This document shows, in pieces, positions 46,067 to 53,862 of a DNA stretch of 53,862 bases. The notes under the pieces were generated by a model. The model saw only the letters and a list, made by a program, of their open reading frames with translations, did no database searches and had not been told where the DNA came from. The first letter of the stretch is position 1. Each line of letters opens with the position of its first letter. The position numbers were made by a program, and so were the translations under genes. Source of the DNA: Thermoplasmata archaeon (GTDB lineage: Archaea; Thermoplasmatota; Thermoplasmata; Thermoplasmatales; Thermoplasmataceae); contig JAKAAT010000003.1 in the NCBI GenBank assembly GCA_021802205.1, positions 5,189 to 59,050 of the forward strand, given 5' to 3'.

Positions 46067-46911
46067 AAATTACAATGCTATTTGACATTATGCGCTGGGA
46101 AGAGAGGGCAATACTCAAGTCCCTGCAGGATAAAAGCATGGATGTGCAGCTTCTCAATGTCAAGGAACTCAATCTTGATTTACAGAAATTGAATTATGAT
46201 TTCGGGGACATATCGATCCAGAGAAGCACTGGGTATTACAGGAATATACATTCCACAGCATATGTGGAATTTACTGGAAACAGAATACTGAATAATTTCA
46301 ACGCAACTATTATAACCGGCAATAAGATGTTCACATCAAGCGTGCTTTCACAGCACGGTATAAGAATTCCTAAAACCTTTGTTTCATTTTCCAATCAAAA
46401 ATTTCTGGAGTCGTTCAAATCCGATTTCAATGGAAGGGCCGTAACAAAACCTGTTACAGGCAGCTGGGGAAGAATGATATCACTCCTGAATGATTACTAT
46501 GCAGCCATGGATGTTTCAGAATACAAGGAATATATGTACCCTATCTACCAGGTAAATTACACCCAGGAATACATTAACGATTTTAACAGGGATTTGAGGG
46601 TTTTCCTTGTAAATGACAGGGCCGTGGCAGGCATATACAGGTACAGATCGGGAGAGGACTGGAGGACGAACACTGCACTGGGCGGAAGAGCTGAGCCATT
46701 GAAAATTACTCCAGAAATAGAGGATATTGTGGGTAAAATACACAAAGCGCTTGGTTCAGGCATTTATGGAATTGACATACTGGAATCCAAGGATGGTTAT
46801 TTTGTCAATGAGGTAAACGGGAATACAGAATTCAAGAATACAGTTCCCGTAACCGGTATAAATATACCTGACTATATAGCTGAATATCTCATATCAGAGG
46901 CTAAAAGATGA
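46063..46911 (+). CDS. lysX: Alpha-aminoadipate/glutamate-LysW ligase (LysX, ATP-grasp)
   Basis: ATP-grasp ligase that attaches the amino group of the substrate to the C-terminal Glu of LysW, the first dedicated step. It has 282 residues with TTG as start, overlapping the lysJ stop (TTGA). ATP-grasp motifs: AVTKPVTGSWGRM, YTQEYIND, DLRVFLV, and VNEVNGNTEFKN at the metal site. The last stretch is where aminoadipate (LysX) and glutamate (ArgX) enzymes differ. From sequence alone I cannot assign the substrate. Confidence 0.92.
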   Translation: MKITMLFDIMRWEERAILKSLQDKSMDVQLLNVKELNLDLQKLNYDFGDISIQRSTGYYRNIHSTAYVEFTGNRILNNFNATIITGNKMFTSSVLSQHGIRIPKTFVSFSNQKFLESFKSDFNGRAVTKPVTGSWGRMISLLNDYYAAMDVSEYKEYMYPIYQVNYTQEYINDFNRDLRVFLVNDRAVAGIYRYRSGEDWRTNTALGGRAEPLKITPEIEDIVGKIHKALGSGIYGIDILESKDGYFVNEVNGNTEFKNTVPVTGINIPDYIAEYLISEAKR

Positions 46912-47981
46912 AGCCAGAGGATATGCTGCTGGAAATGCTGAACATATATTCACCCAGTGGAAATGAGGGTGAAATTGCAAAGCTCATAAGAGAATACATG
47001 ATAGAACTGGATTTCCAGGACCCTGTAATCGATGAACAGTTCAACGTCATATCAGTAAATGGAAATGGTACCCCATCCGTATTTATCTGCGGGCATGAGG
47101 ATACAGTTCCGGGAATACTTCCCGTCAGGATCGAAGGAAACCTTGTCTACGGAAGAGGTGCAGTGGATGCTAAATCATCACTTCTTGCACTTATTCTGGG
47201 TGCCAGAAAGGCCATTGATGAAGGTTTCAAGGGAAAGTTGCTCATATCAGCGGCCTCAGGTGAGGAGAGTGACAGCAAGGGCATAAACAGCATTATGAAA
47301 GAATATAATGGTTATAATTATGCCATATTCGGTGAACCTGGCGGTGCCATGAACATAACAGCAGGGTACAAGGGCAGGATCCTCTTAAAAATAGATAAAA
47401 GAACGGAAACACATCACGCAAGTTCAGCATGGATGGAAACAAATGCAATTGATTCATTAATGGATCTGTGGTACTCAATAAGAACCAAATATGGAAACAA
47501 CAGGGACTTCAACTCCGTTACTGCCGGGATCACAAAATTTGCCGGCGGTGAATACGATAATATGACGCCAGAGCATGCTTCAATGTATATTGATATAAGA
47601 TATCCAAAGGCATTATCAGAGGATGATCTAATTGCGGAAATAAAATCCGACATGGCAAACATACTTGTAAACAATTATTCGTATATAATCGAAAACAGGA
47701 CAGAACCATATATCTCAGATATAAAAAGCCCGCTTGTAAAATCTTTCAAGGAAGCAATAATTAAAAATAATATGTCACCTAAACTCATATTCAAGAGCGG
47801 ATCGGGGGATATGAACACCCTTGGGAATCTCTGGCATATTCCCGCTGTTACCTATGGCCCGGGGGACACAAGACTTTCACATACACAGAATGAGGTTATA
47901 GATTTAAATGATTTTCACAGATCCATCAATGTGGTAGCAGATTCCCTTAAAATATTATCGGCACAAAATTCAAACAAATAA
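46908..47981 (+). CDS. lysK: LysW-lysine/ornithine hydrolase (LysK, M20)
   Basis: Zn- or Co-dependent M20 hydrolase that frees lysine or ornithine from LysW, regenerating the carrier. It has 357 residues. Metal motifs: CGHEDTVPG (His and Asp), VYGRGAVDAKSS (bridging Asp), SAASGEESDSKG (Glu-Glu) and the C-terminal His region LSHTQNE. Its ATG overlaps the lysX stop (ATGA). It completes the lysW operon. Confidence 0.94.
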   Translation: MKPEDMLLEMLNIYSPSGNEGEIAKLIREYMIELDFQDPVIDEQFNVISVNGNGTPSVFICGHEDTVPGILPVRIEGNLVYGRGAVDAKSSLLALILGARKAIDEGFKGKLLISAASGEESDSKGINSIMKEYNGYNYAIFGEPGGAMNITAGYKGRILLKIDKRTETHHASSAWMETNAIDSLMDLWYSIRTKYGNNRDFNSVTAGITKFAGGEYDNMTPEHASMYIDIRYPKALSEDDLIAEIKSDMANILVNNYSYIIENRTEPYISDIKSPLVKSFKEAIIKNNMSPKLIFKSGSGDMNTLGNLWHIPAVTYGPGDTRLSHTQNEVIDLNDFHRSINVVADSLKILSAQNSNK

Positions 47982-47986
47982 TATCA

Positions 47987-48748
47987 TCAAATGTGCCATA
48001 ACAGGTCTTCCGCATTTTCAGTATCCTCCATAATTATCCTGCATATTTGAAAGGGCGGATATCTGTACATTGACCAGAGCGCACAGGATATATTATGATT
48101 GCATTTTTTAAACACAGCGTATGCTATATAAACAGCAAATTGATCTAAATACACAGAATTATTTCCATAAAGTTCATATGAAAGTGACCTTATTTTTCTG
48201 GCCCATGAAGAAGAGGGTTCAGCAGAGTTGAGGATTTCTATGAACAGCCGTCTAGATGTATCCGCATCGATGGTCGTTTTTTCCACGGATTTTATGAAAA
48301 GTGAAGTAAAGTCAGTTTCCGGAGATAATTTCTCATAGTACCTCACAGATATTTCAAGCAATTCAGGAAAGGCTTTAACAATAGCCGGTGTGAGAATATT
48401 TGAAGCTGCCATGATTCTCTGCCTTTTGTAGGATATCCCATTCATGAATTTTGAAATTTTTTTGGTGCCGTGTTTATGCTTTCTGGAGTATAACATTTTT
48501 CCATACTCTTTTATTATTTTATAATAAAATGAATCAATGCTGTTCTCTTCATTAACCTGACCTGCAAATCCATCCTGTAGATTTTTCTGGATATTTTTAA
48601 TGTAAAAACCTGTTATCATGCAGCATCTTCTACCTGTTAGAAACTTAAAAAGTAAGGAGGAATTTTGAATAATTTCCTTTACATCCCTCCCTCTACTGTA
48701 TATTTCACCTGATACGCCGGTTTTATCTGCCCTGGAAGATGGAAGCAT
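47987..48748 (-). CDS. Orphan helical protein, 253 residues
   Basis: No family recognised. The protein is largely alpha-helical and basic in its first half (KHKHGTKKISKFMN, YKRQRIMAASN), with a helical second half and cysteines at CCM near 42 and scattered further. Transmembrane segments are not evident. The ATG at 48748 has an AT-rich TATA-like tract about 25 nt upstream, supporting this start and separate transcription from the HCDH gene behind it. It is convergent with lysK with only 5 nt between. Confidence 0.65.
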   Translation of the reverse strand: MLPSSRADKTGVSGEIYSRGRDVKEIIQNSSLLFKFLTGRRCCMITGFYIKNIQKNLQDGFAGQVNEENSIDSFYYKIIKEYGKMLYSRKHKHGTKKISKFMNGISYKRQRIMAASNILTPAIVKAFPELLEISVRYYEKLSPETDFTSLFIKSVEKTTIDADTSRRLFIEILNSAEPSSSWARKIRSLSYELYGNNSVYLDQFAVYIAYAVFKKCNHNISCALWSMYRYPPFQICRIIMEDTENAEDLLWHI

Positions 48749-48787
48749 GTAACAGGCATTAAAATTATAATATTAATTATTACCGGT

Positions 48788-50716
48788 TTAATTGCCCTTA
48801 TAATCCGGTTTCCTCTTTTCCAGGAATGCCCTTACTCCCTCCTTAAGATCATTCCCGGCATAGAGCATTCCCATGGAGAGAGCCTCCTCATCCAGGTTCA
48901 TCTTCGCAGTGCTGTATATCAGGCGCTTTGCCACATAAACTGATGCAGGTGATATTTTTTCGGAAAGGTCTTTTGCCAGACTCATGGTATTCTCATCGAG
49001 CTTATCAGAATACAGCCTTGTAATTATCCCGTATTCATATGCTTTCTGTCCGCTTATTCTCTCGCAGGATAATATCATGTCCATGGCACGGGATATGCCT
49101 ATAAGATTCGGGAGCCTCTGGCTGCCGCCATATCCGGGTATAAGTCCAAGTGATGTTTCCGGGAACCCTATTGTTGAATCGGGAACTGATGTCCTGATAT
49201 CGCATGCCAGTGCCAGTTCGAAGCCACCGCCAAGGACGTATCCCTTCAGCTGTGCAATGAAAATCTTATTCATCCCTGTAATTCTGTCAAATATGTGCTC
49301 TCCTGTACTGGCTATCTTCATGAACATGAAGGGGTTGCTGATAAACTGGGATAAATCAGCTCCCGCGGAAAAAGCCTTGTCATTTCCTTTTATTATAACT
49401 ACATTTACATTATTGGCTTCTTCTATGAGGTCAAGCTGGTGGTCCAGTGCCTTCAATAATTCAAAGCTCATGAGGTTGTTTTTTCCGTTCATCAGTGTTA
49501 TTATTCCTACCTTTCCTTCTACCTTATAGCCCAGAATTCCTGTCTTTTCCTCTCTTTTAACCTCAGCCGGTTTTTTGTTGAAGACCTCCTTCATTTTATG
49601 GTTTTTCAAGGTATCTGAAGGCTTGAAAACCTCGATTCCGTACTGTTTCTGAAGCCTGTCCAGAGTTAACAGCACCTCATCATTGCTGAGTCCGTTTGCA
49701 ACCGTAATGGGCCCGAATGGCCTGTTCAATCCGTATTTTACCCCTGTTTCTATATCCTCTGCTGTGGCAACGTTATCCTCGATTAATTTTGTTGCCTCAT
49801 TTATTTCAAGGGCAAACATGTCCATTAAATTTATTTTGTCGCTTTCCTCTGCAGCTGGTATAACAGCCTTTCCATTCTCCCATTTGTAAATGCCCTCACC
49901 GGTCTTTGCTCCGAGCTTTTTAGCCTCTATTAATTTATCAAAGGCATGGCATTTACCATAATCAGGTGACAATTCCTGACCATAGTATTTAAGGGAATCT
50001 GCTACGGTATCAAGGCCAACATAATCAAATAGCTGGTACGGCCCCATTGGTAGTCCCTGTGACTTAAAGTAATTATCGATTGCCTGGGGCTTTTCAACCT
50101 TGTTTCCATAGGCATTGCAGAGCAACAGCATTTCCGGTGCTGATATCCTGTTTACCACAAAGCCAGCCTCATCCTTTAATACCTTTATGGGTATTTTCCC
50201 GATTTTTCTGGAGAGGTCGTAGAGCTCATCCACGTATTCCATGGATGTTTTATCTCCCTTGATTACTTCCACAAGCTTCATGAGAATCGGCGGGTTGAAA
50301 AAATGCATGCCTATAAACCTTTCCGGATTCTTGATCTCCTCCGCCATTTCCGTGATTCTTATATTTGATGTATTTGATGCTATAATTTTTCCTGTATGCT
50401 CTGCTATTTCCTTAAGCACCTTTACCTTTATATCATAAACCTCTGGAACAACCTCTATGGACAGGTCTGCATTTTTTACTGCCTCCTCGATGCTGTTATA
50501 ATACTTTATATGATCAAGTGCAGATTGTTTTCCCGGTGCATCTATTTTTTTTGATGCAACCAGTTTATCAAGGCTGTCATTTACCCCTTTTTTGGCTTTT
50601 TCTATGACTTCCGGGTAAAAATCTTCCAGATTCACATTATATCCGTTCAATGCAAAAACTTCTGCTATGCTGTGCCCCATGACTCCGGCACCTATGACTG
50701 CTACCTGTTTTATCAT
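48788..50716 (-). CDS. 3-hydroxyacyl-CoA dehydrogenase / enoyl-CoA hydratase fusion
   Basis: Bifunctional beta-oxidation enzyme of 642 residues. The N-terminal part is NAD-dependent 3-hydroxyacyl-CoA dehydrogenase: GAGVMG at 9-14, MHFFNPP and the substrate-binding helical domain to about 380. The C-terminal part is crotonase: the oxyanion-hole stretch AFSAGADLSQF and then GYVLGGGFELALACDIR. This order, reversed from bacterial FadB, is the archaeal type also used for crotonyl-CoA in Metallosphaera. It is divergent from the acyl-CoA ligase and supplies two steps of the cycle. Confidence 0.93.
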   Translation of the reverse strand: MIKQVAVIGAGVMGHSIAEVFALNGYNVNLEDFYPEVIEKAKKGVNDSLDKLVASKKIDAPGKQSALDHIKYYNSIEEAVKNADLSIEVVPEVYDIKVKVLKEIAEHTGKIIASNTSNIRITEMAEEIKNPERFIGMHFFNPPILMKLVEVIKGDKTSMEYVDELYDLSRKIGKIPIKVLKDEAGFVVNRISAPEMLLLCNAYGNKVEKPQAIDNYFKSQGLPMGPYQLFDYVGLDTVADSLKYYGQELSPDYGKCHAFDKLIEAKKLGAKTGEGIYKWENGKAVIPAAEESDKINLMDMFALEINEATKLIEDNVATAEDIETGVKYGLNRPFGPITVANGLSNDEVLLTLDRLQKQYGIEVFKPSDTLKNHKMKEVFNKKPAEVKREEKTGILGYKVEGKVGIITLMNGKNNLMSFELLKALDHQLDLIEEANNVNVVIIKGNDKAFSAGADLSQFISNPFMFMKIASTGEHIFDRITGMNKIFIAQLKGYVLGGGFELALACDIRTSVPDSTIGFPETSLGLIPGYGGSQRLPNLIGISRAMDMILSCERISGQKAYEYGIITRLYSDKLDENTMSLAKDLSEKISPASVYVAKRLIYSTAKMNLDEEALSMGMLYAGNDLKEGVRAFLEKRKPDYKGN

Positions 50717-50898
50717 AGCAATACATATTTTTTAACTTTAAATGCTTTTTGATTCATACTTTACATTGAAAATTTCCGGCCATATTGCTAAATCCGATTT
50801 ATAATTGTTTTTTATAAATCTTATAACCGTTGAATATCTATGCAGGAATAATTAATCACTGTACTATTAAAAACAATGATAACGTTGTAATGGGAAAA

Positions 50899-50922
50899 CT
50901 TATAATATAAATGATTATCATT
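50899..50922 (+). promoter_or_regulatory. Promoter and palindrome before the acyl-CoA ligase gene
   Basis: A TATA-like CTTATAATAT (50899-50908) lies about 23 nt before the ATG at 50927. The perfect palindrome AATGATTATCATT (50910-50922) sits between it and the start codon, at the expected transcription start. This is a typical place for a repressor of a leaderless operon. No regulator gene is adjacent. Confidence 0.45.
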
Positions 50923-50926
50923 AACT

Positions 50927-52504
50927 ATGGTAGACTTTAAGCTGACTGTTAACAATCTTCTGGACAGTGCCGTGAGATCGAACGGTGATCAGCAGATAGT
51001 ATACGGTAAGGAAACCCTTACGTACAGACAATTTGCGAAAAATGCAAAGAATTTTGCAGCAAACCTCCAGAAGATAGGGGTAAAACCCGGAGATCGAATA
51101 GCCGTTCTGGATTATGATACTATAAGTTATCTGTACTGTTATTATTCAATCCCAATGATCGGTTCAGTGATACATATGGTAAACATCAGATATCCCCCTG
51201 AAGTACTATATTATACCATAAAAAATTCAGAGGATTCCTATATAGTTGTCAATGCTGATTTCATGCCACTTATTCTTAAATACAGGGATATGTTCGAATT
51301 TATCAAAGGTTTCATTGTTTATTCTGAAAAAGGGCATGAGGAATACGGTATAGACAATGTATACTTTATGGATGAATTGCTTAAGGATGCAGAATACAAT
51401 GAAATACAGCCGGACGAAAACAGCATGGCAACACTTTTCTACACCTCGGGAACAACTGGGTTGCCCAAGGGTGTTTATTATAGCCATAAGCAGCTAATCC
51501 TCCACAGTCTTGCCACCTCCGTGGGCCTATCAGATGAGCCAATATCATTCAAGCGCACCGCGGTTATGCTTCCACTTGTCCCCATGTTCCATGTGCATGC
51601 CTGGGGAATACCCTATTTTACCATCATGAGGGGTGTAAAATACGTTCTCCCCGGAAAATATGAATGGGACAGGATTGTTGAAACCATGGAGAGGGAAAAG
51701 GTTACAAATTCTGCAATGGTTCCTTCAATACTCTACCTGTTACTCCAGGCAAAGCGTGGTCCTGAAGTAATGGGAAAGCTGAAACTGAAAACTATAATAG
51801 GGGGCGCTGCCCTCAATGAAGGCCTGGCAAAGACAGCAGAATCTCTGGGTATGACTGTTATAACCGGTTACGGCATGTCTGAGACAGGGCCTATCCTGAC
51901 ACTTGCAAACTACAGCAATGAAGTAATGGAATTCAGCAGTGAAAAGAAGCAGGAGTATAGGAGAAAAACAGGAATACCCGTACCATTTGTCAATCTCCGT
52001 GTGGTATCAGATGGAAAGGATGTCGAGAAAAACAATAAGGAAATCGGAGAAATCATAGTTCAGGCTCCATGGCTCACAGAGGGTTATATAAAGGACCCTG
52101 AAAAGACTGCAAAATTATGGGTTGACGGGTGGCTCCACACCGGTGATCTGGCTACAATGGATGAATACGGTTATATCAAAATCGTTGACAGAGAAAGCGA
52201 TGCCGTAAAATCTGGCGGGGAGTTCATACCCTCCATGGTGCTGGAAGACTTAATTAGCACCGTTCCCGGTGTAGGAGAGGTTGCGGTCACAAAGAAGGCC
52301 GATGAGAAATGGGGAGAACGACCTGTTGCATTCATTAAAGGGAATGCTAGCAGGGAAAGCATAGAGAAGGAAATGCAGAAATATGTGGATACCGGAAGAA
52401 TAGCCAAATTCTGGCTGCCCGATGATTACATATTTGTGGACGAATTCGAAAAAACAGGAACCGGAAAAATCAATAAAATGGTTCTGAGAAAAAAACTGGA
52501 GTGA
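50927..52504 (+). CDS. Fatty-acid/medium-chain acyl-CoA ligase
   Basis: Adenylate-forming enzyme that activates carboxylic acids to CoA thioesters, 525 residues. Motifs: TSGTTGLPKGV (ATP loop), GYGMSETGP (A5), TGDLATMDEYGYIKIVDR (hinge) and the C-terminal catalytic Lys in KTGTGKINK. Gene order with thiolase and acyl-CoA dehydrogenase shows use in fatty-acid or branched-acid breakdown. Chain-length preference is unknown. Confidence 0.93.
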   Translation: MVDFKLTVNNLLDSAVRSNGDQQIVYGKETLTYRQFAKNAKNFAANLQKIGVKPGDRIAVLDYDTISYLYCYYSIPMIGSVIHMVNIRYPPEVLYYTIKNSEDSYIVVNADFMPLILKYRDMFEFIKGFIVYSEKGHEEYGIDNVYFMDELLKDAEYNEIQPDENSMATLFYTSGTTGLPKGVYYSHKQLILHSLATSVGLSDEPISFKRTAVMLPLVPMFHVHAWGIPYFTIMRGVKYVLPGKYEWDRIVETMEREKVTNSAMVPSILYLLLQAKRGPEVMGKLKLKTIIGGAALNEGLAKTAESLGMTVITGYGMSETGPILTLANYSNEVMEFSSEKKQEYRRKTGIPVPFVNLRVVSDGKDVEKNNKEIGEIIVQAPWLTEGYIKDPEKTAKLWVDGWLHTGDLATMDEYGYIKIVDRESDAVKSGGEFIPSMVLEDLISTVPGVGEVAVTKKADEKWGERPVAFIKGNASRESIEKEMQKYVDTGRIAKFWLPDDYIFVDEFEKTGTGKINKMVLRKKLE

Positions 52505-52510
52505 AATAGT

Positions 52511-53686
52511 ATGGAAGAAGTTTACATAGTTGATTACAGAAGAATTCCGTTCTCCAGGGCAAGGCCCAGGGACCCGGAAAAGGATGTGTACAATGATTTA
52601 AGGATGGATAAAATGCTGTCAGAGTTGATTAAGCTCTCAGTAAAAGAGACAAAAATCAATCCTGCAGAAATAGAGGATGTTATAACAGGATGTGCATTCC
52701 AGGCAGGAGAAAACTGGACATACGGTGGCAGGCACCCGGTGCTGCTAGCGGATTTACCTGTATCTGTTCCCGCAATGTCTCTTGATCGTGCATGCTCATC
52801 ATCACTGAACGCAACAGGCATTGGAGCCATGGAAATAATGACGGGAAAAGCGGGCATTATCATTGCAGGAGGCATGGAGCATATGACCCACGTGCCCTTA
52901 GGCATAGATAATCCATTCATCAGACCCAATATGGAGCTCATGGTAAATCCAAAATATGCCAAATTCAACATGAACGTATCATACAATATGGGATTGACAG
53001 CAGAGAAGCTTGCAGGTCTGAGGAAAATACCCAGGGACGAGATGGATGAATATTCATATAATTCCCATAAAAGGGCAGCAAAAGCCTATGATGATGGCTT
53101 CCTGCAGGGGGAGATCATGCCCGTTTCGGTTAATGGAACCACCATCGACCGTGATGTTGGAATAAGAAAGGATGTTTCCCTTGAACAGATAAAATCCCTG
53201 AAACCAGCATTCAAAGAGAACGGTATAATAACCGCTGCGAATTCATCATCTCTGAATGACGGTGCATCCATGGTAATGCTGATGTCCGGTTCAAAGGTAA
53301 AGGAATATGGAATGAAGCCGCTGGCAAGGATAGTTGATTTTGCTGCTGCAGGTGTAGACCCCACTATTATGGGGCAGGGCCCTGTTCCTGCAACGGAAAA
53401 GGTCCTGAAGAGAAATAAACTTTCTCCTGACGATATAGACTACTGGGAAATAAATGAAGCATTCGCCGTTGTAGTTCTCAATGCGGTCCATGCTTTCAAT
53501 CTTGACCTGGAGAAGGTAAACATACATGGCGGCGGAATATCCATAGGCCATCCACTGGGTGCCACAGGCGCGAGGCTTGCCGGAACTCTGGGAAGAACAC
53601 TTCAGGCTAAGAAGAAAAATCTTGGAATTGCCACACTGTGTGTTGGCGGTGGACAGGGATACTCAATGTTGCTGGAGCGTGTTTAA
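52511..53686 (+). CDS. Acetyl-CoA C-acyltransferase (thiolase)
   Basis: Last step of beta-oxidation, splitting 3-ketoacyl-CoA with CoA. It is 391 residues long, standard for degradative thiolases. The acylated Cys is C95 in DRACSSSL; the other catalytic residues are in NEAFAV, GGGISIGHPLGATGAR (His) and CVGGGQG (Cys). It starts 6 nt after the ligase and its stop is directly followed by the next ATG. Confidence 0.94.
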   Translation: MEEVYIVDYRRIPFSRARPRDPEKDVYNDLRMDKMLSELIKLSVKETKINPAEIEDVITGCAFQAGENWTYGGRHPVLLADLPVSVPAMSLDRACSSSLNATGIGAMEIMTGKAGIIIAGGMEHMTHVPLGIDNPFIRPNMELMVNPKYAKFNMNVSYNMGLTAEKLAGLRKIPRDEMDEYSYNSHKRAAKAYDDGFLQGEIMPVSVNGTTIDRDVGIRKDVSLEQIKSLKPAFKENGIITAANSSSLNDGASMVMLMSGSKVKEYGMKPLARIVDFAAAGVDPTIMGQGPVPATEKVLKRNKLSPDDIDYWEINEAFAVVVLNAVHAFNLDLEKVNIHGGGISIGHPLGATGARLAGTLGRTLQAKKKNLGIATLCVGGGQGYSMLLERV

Positions 53687-53862
53687 ATGTTTGAAGAACT
53701 TGATGATTACAGGAATAAGATAAGGGAATTTGCCCTTAAGGAATTTACAGAGGATATAGCGGCTGAGTACGATAGAAAGGAAACATATCCGGATGAACTG
53801 AGAAAGAAATCTCTATCTCTGGGAATTGTGGACATGCAGAATCCAGCCAAGGTTTTAATTGC
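53687..53862 (+). CDS. Acyl-CoA dehydrogenase, N-terminal part (cut by window end)
   Basis: Only the first 58 codons are present. The ATG directly follows the thiolase stop. The visible N-terminal helices (EELDDYRNKIREFALKEF, then AAEYDRKETYPDELRKK and LGIVDMQ) match the first domain of FAD-dependent acyl-CoA dehydrogenases, which make enoyl-CoA in the first oxidation step. The rest lies outside the window, so catalytic Glu and FAD sites cannot be checked. Confidence 0.8.
   Translation, partial: MFEELDDYRNKIREFALKEFTEDIAAEYDRKETYPDELRKKSLSLGIVDMQNPAKVLI

Noticed and set aside
48984-49529. 181-codon plus-strand ORF inside the HCDH-crotonase gene
   Set aside because: Antisense shadow of conserved crotonase sequence with no own motifs or promoter.
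1-53862. CRISPR arrays, insertion sequences, prophage or integrase genes
   Set aside because: No regularly spaced repeats, transposase motifs, terminal repeats or phage-type genes were seen on either strand by reading.

Overview
The window comes from an archaeal chromosome and most likely from a Thermoplasmatales acidophile (Ferroplasma, Acidiplasma, Cuniculiplasma or a close relative). The evidence is archaeal informational genes (B-family polymerase, RFC large subunit, L15e, archaeal PheS, Pop5-type RNase P protein), leaderless genes with a TATA-like box 22-30 nt before the start codon, AT-rich DNA, a P-type proton-efflux ATPase, a GH15 trehalase-type enzyme and LysW-based amino acid biosynthesis. 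The genus is inferred. No insertion sequences, CRISPR arrays, integrases or phage genes were seen. Coding density is high and the region looks like ordinary chromosome rather than an island.

Layout. 1-7 kb: MFS transporter, phosphoglucose/phosphomannose isomerase, NFACT/RqcH ribosome quality-control factor, alpha/beta hydrolase, site-2 protease, MarR regulator. 7.2-9.9 kb: two-subunit 2-oxoacid:ferredoxin oxidoreductase. 9.9-16 kb: a 48-residue charged protein, an orphan protein, SurE, NadM, DNA polymerase B, a second MFS transporter. 16-23 kb: PheS, PIN-ATPase-KH protein, DUF302 protein, Wzx-like flippase, tRNA-binding protein, RFC large subunit. 23-25.3 kb: RNase P component 2 opposite L15e, a tRNA-Ser(UGA) directly behind L15e, an orphan and a GNAT acetyltransferase. 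25.5-28.8 kb: a small ORF, a degenerate GT-A-like protein, and an M20 deacylase overlapped with an N-acylamino acid racemase. 28.9-32.8 kb: an ESCRT-III/Vps4 (Cdv) locus with one CdvB, two different CdvC/Vps4 ATPases, a 137-residue orphan, a 56-residue membrane protein and a probable structured RNA. 32.8-37.6 kb: trehalose metabolism (GH15 trehalase, OtsA, OtsB) and a reductase. 37.7-42.6 kb: third MFS transporter, proton P-type ATPase, atypical SDR, cupin. 42.9-48 kb: lysW-Y-Z-J-X-K operon behind an inverted repeat that brackets its TATA region. 48-53.9 kb: orphan protein and fatty-acid beta-oxidation genes (HCDH-crotonase fusion, acyl-CoA ligase, thiolase, start of an acyl-CoA dehydrogenase).

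How the genes work together. The lys genes carry LysW-bound aminoadipate (or glutamate) through phosphorylation, reduction, transamination and release. The last four genes form most of a beta-oxidation cycle. OtsA/OtsB make trehalose and the GH15 enzyme probably splits it. The racemase/deacylase pair could convert N-acyl-D-amino acids into free L-amino acids. The most interesting region is the Cdv locus: no CdvA is recognisable, but two Vps4 paralogues surround one ESCRT-III, with two unrecognised small proteins and an RNA-like element in between.

All calls were made by reading sequence and motifs. No database search or structure prediction was run.
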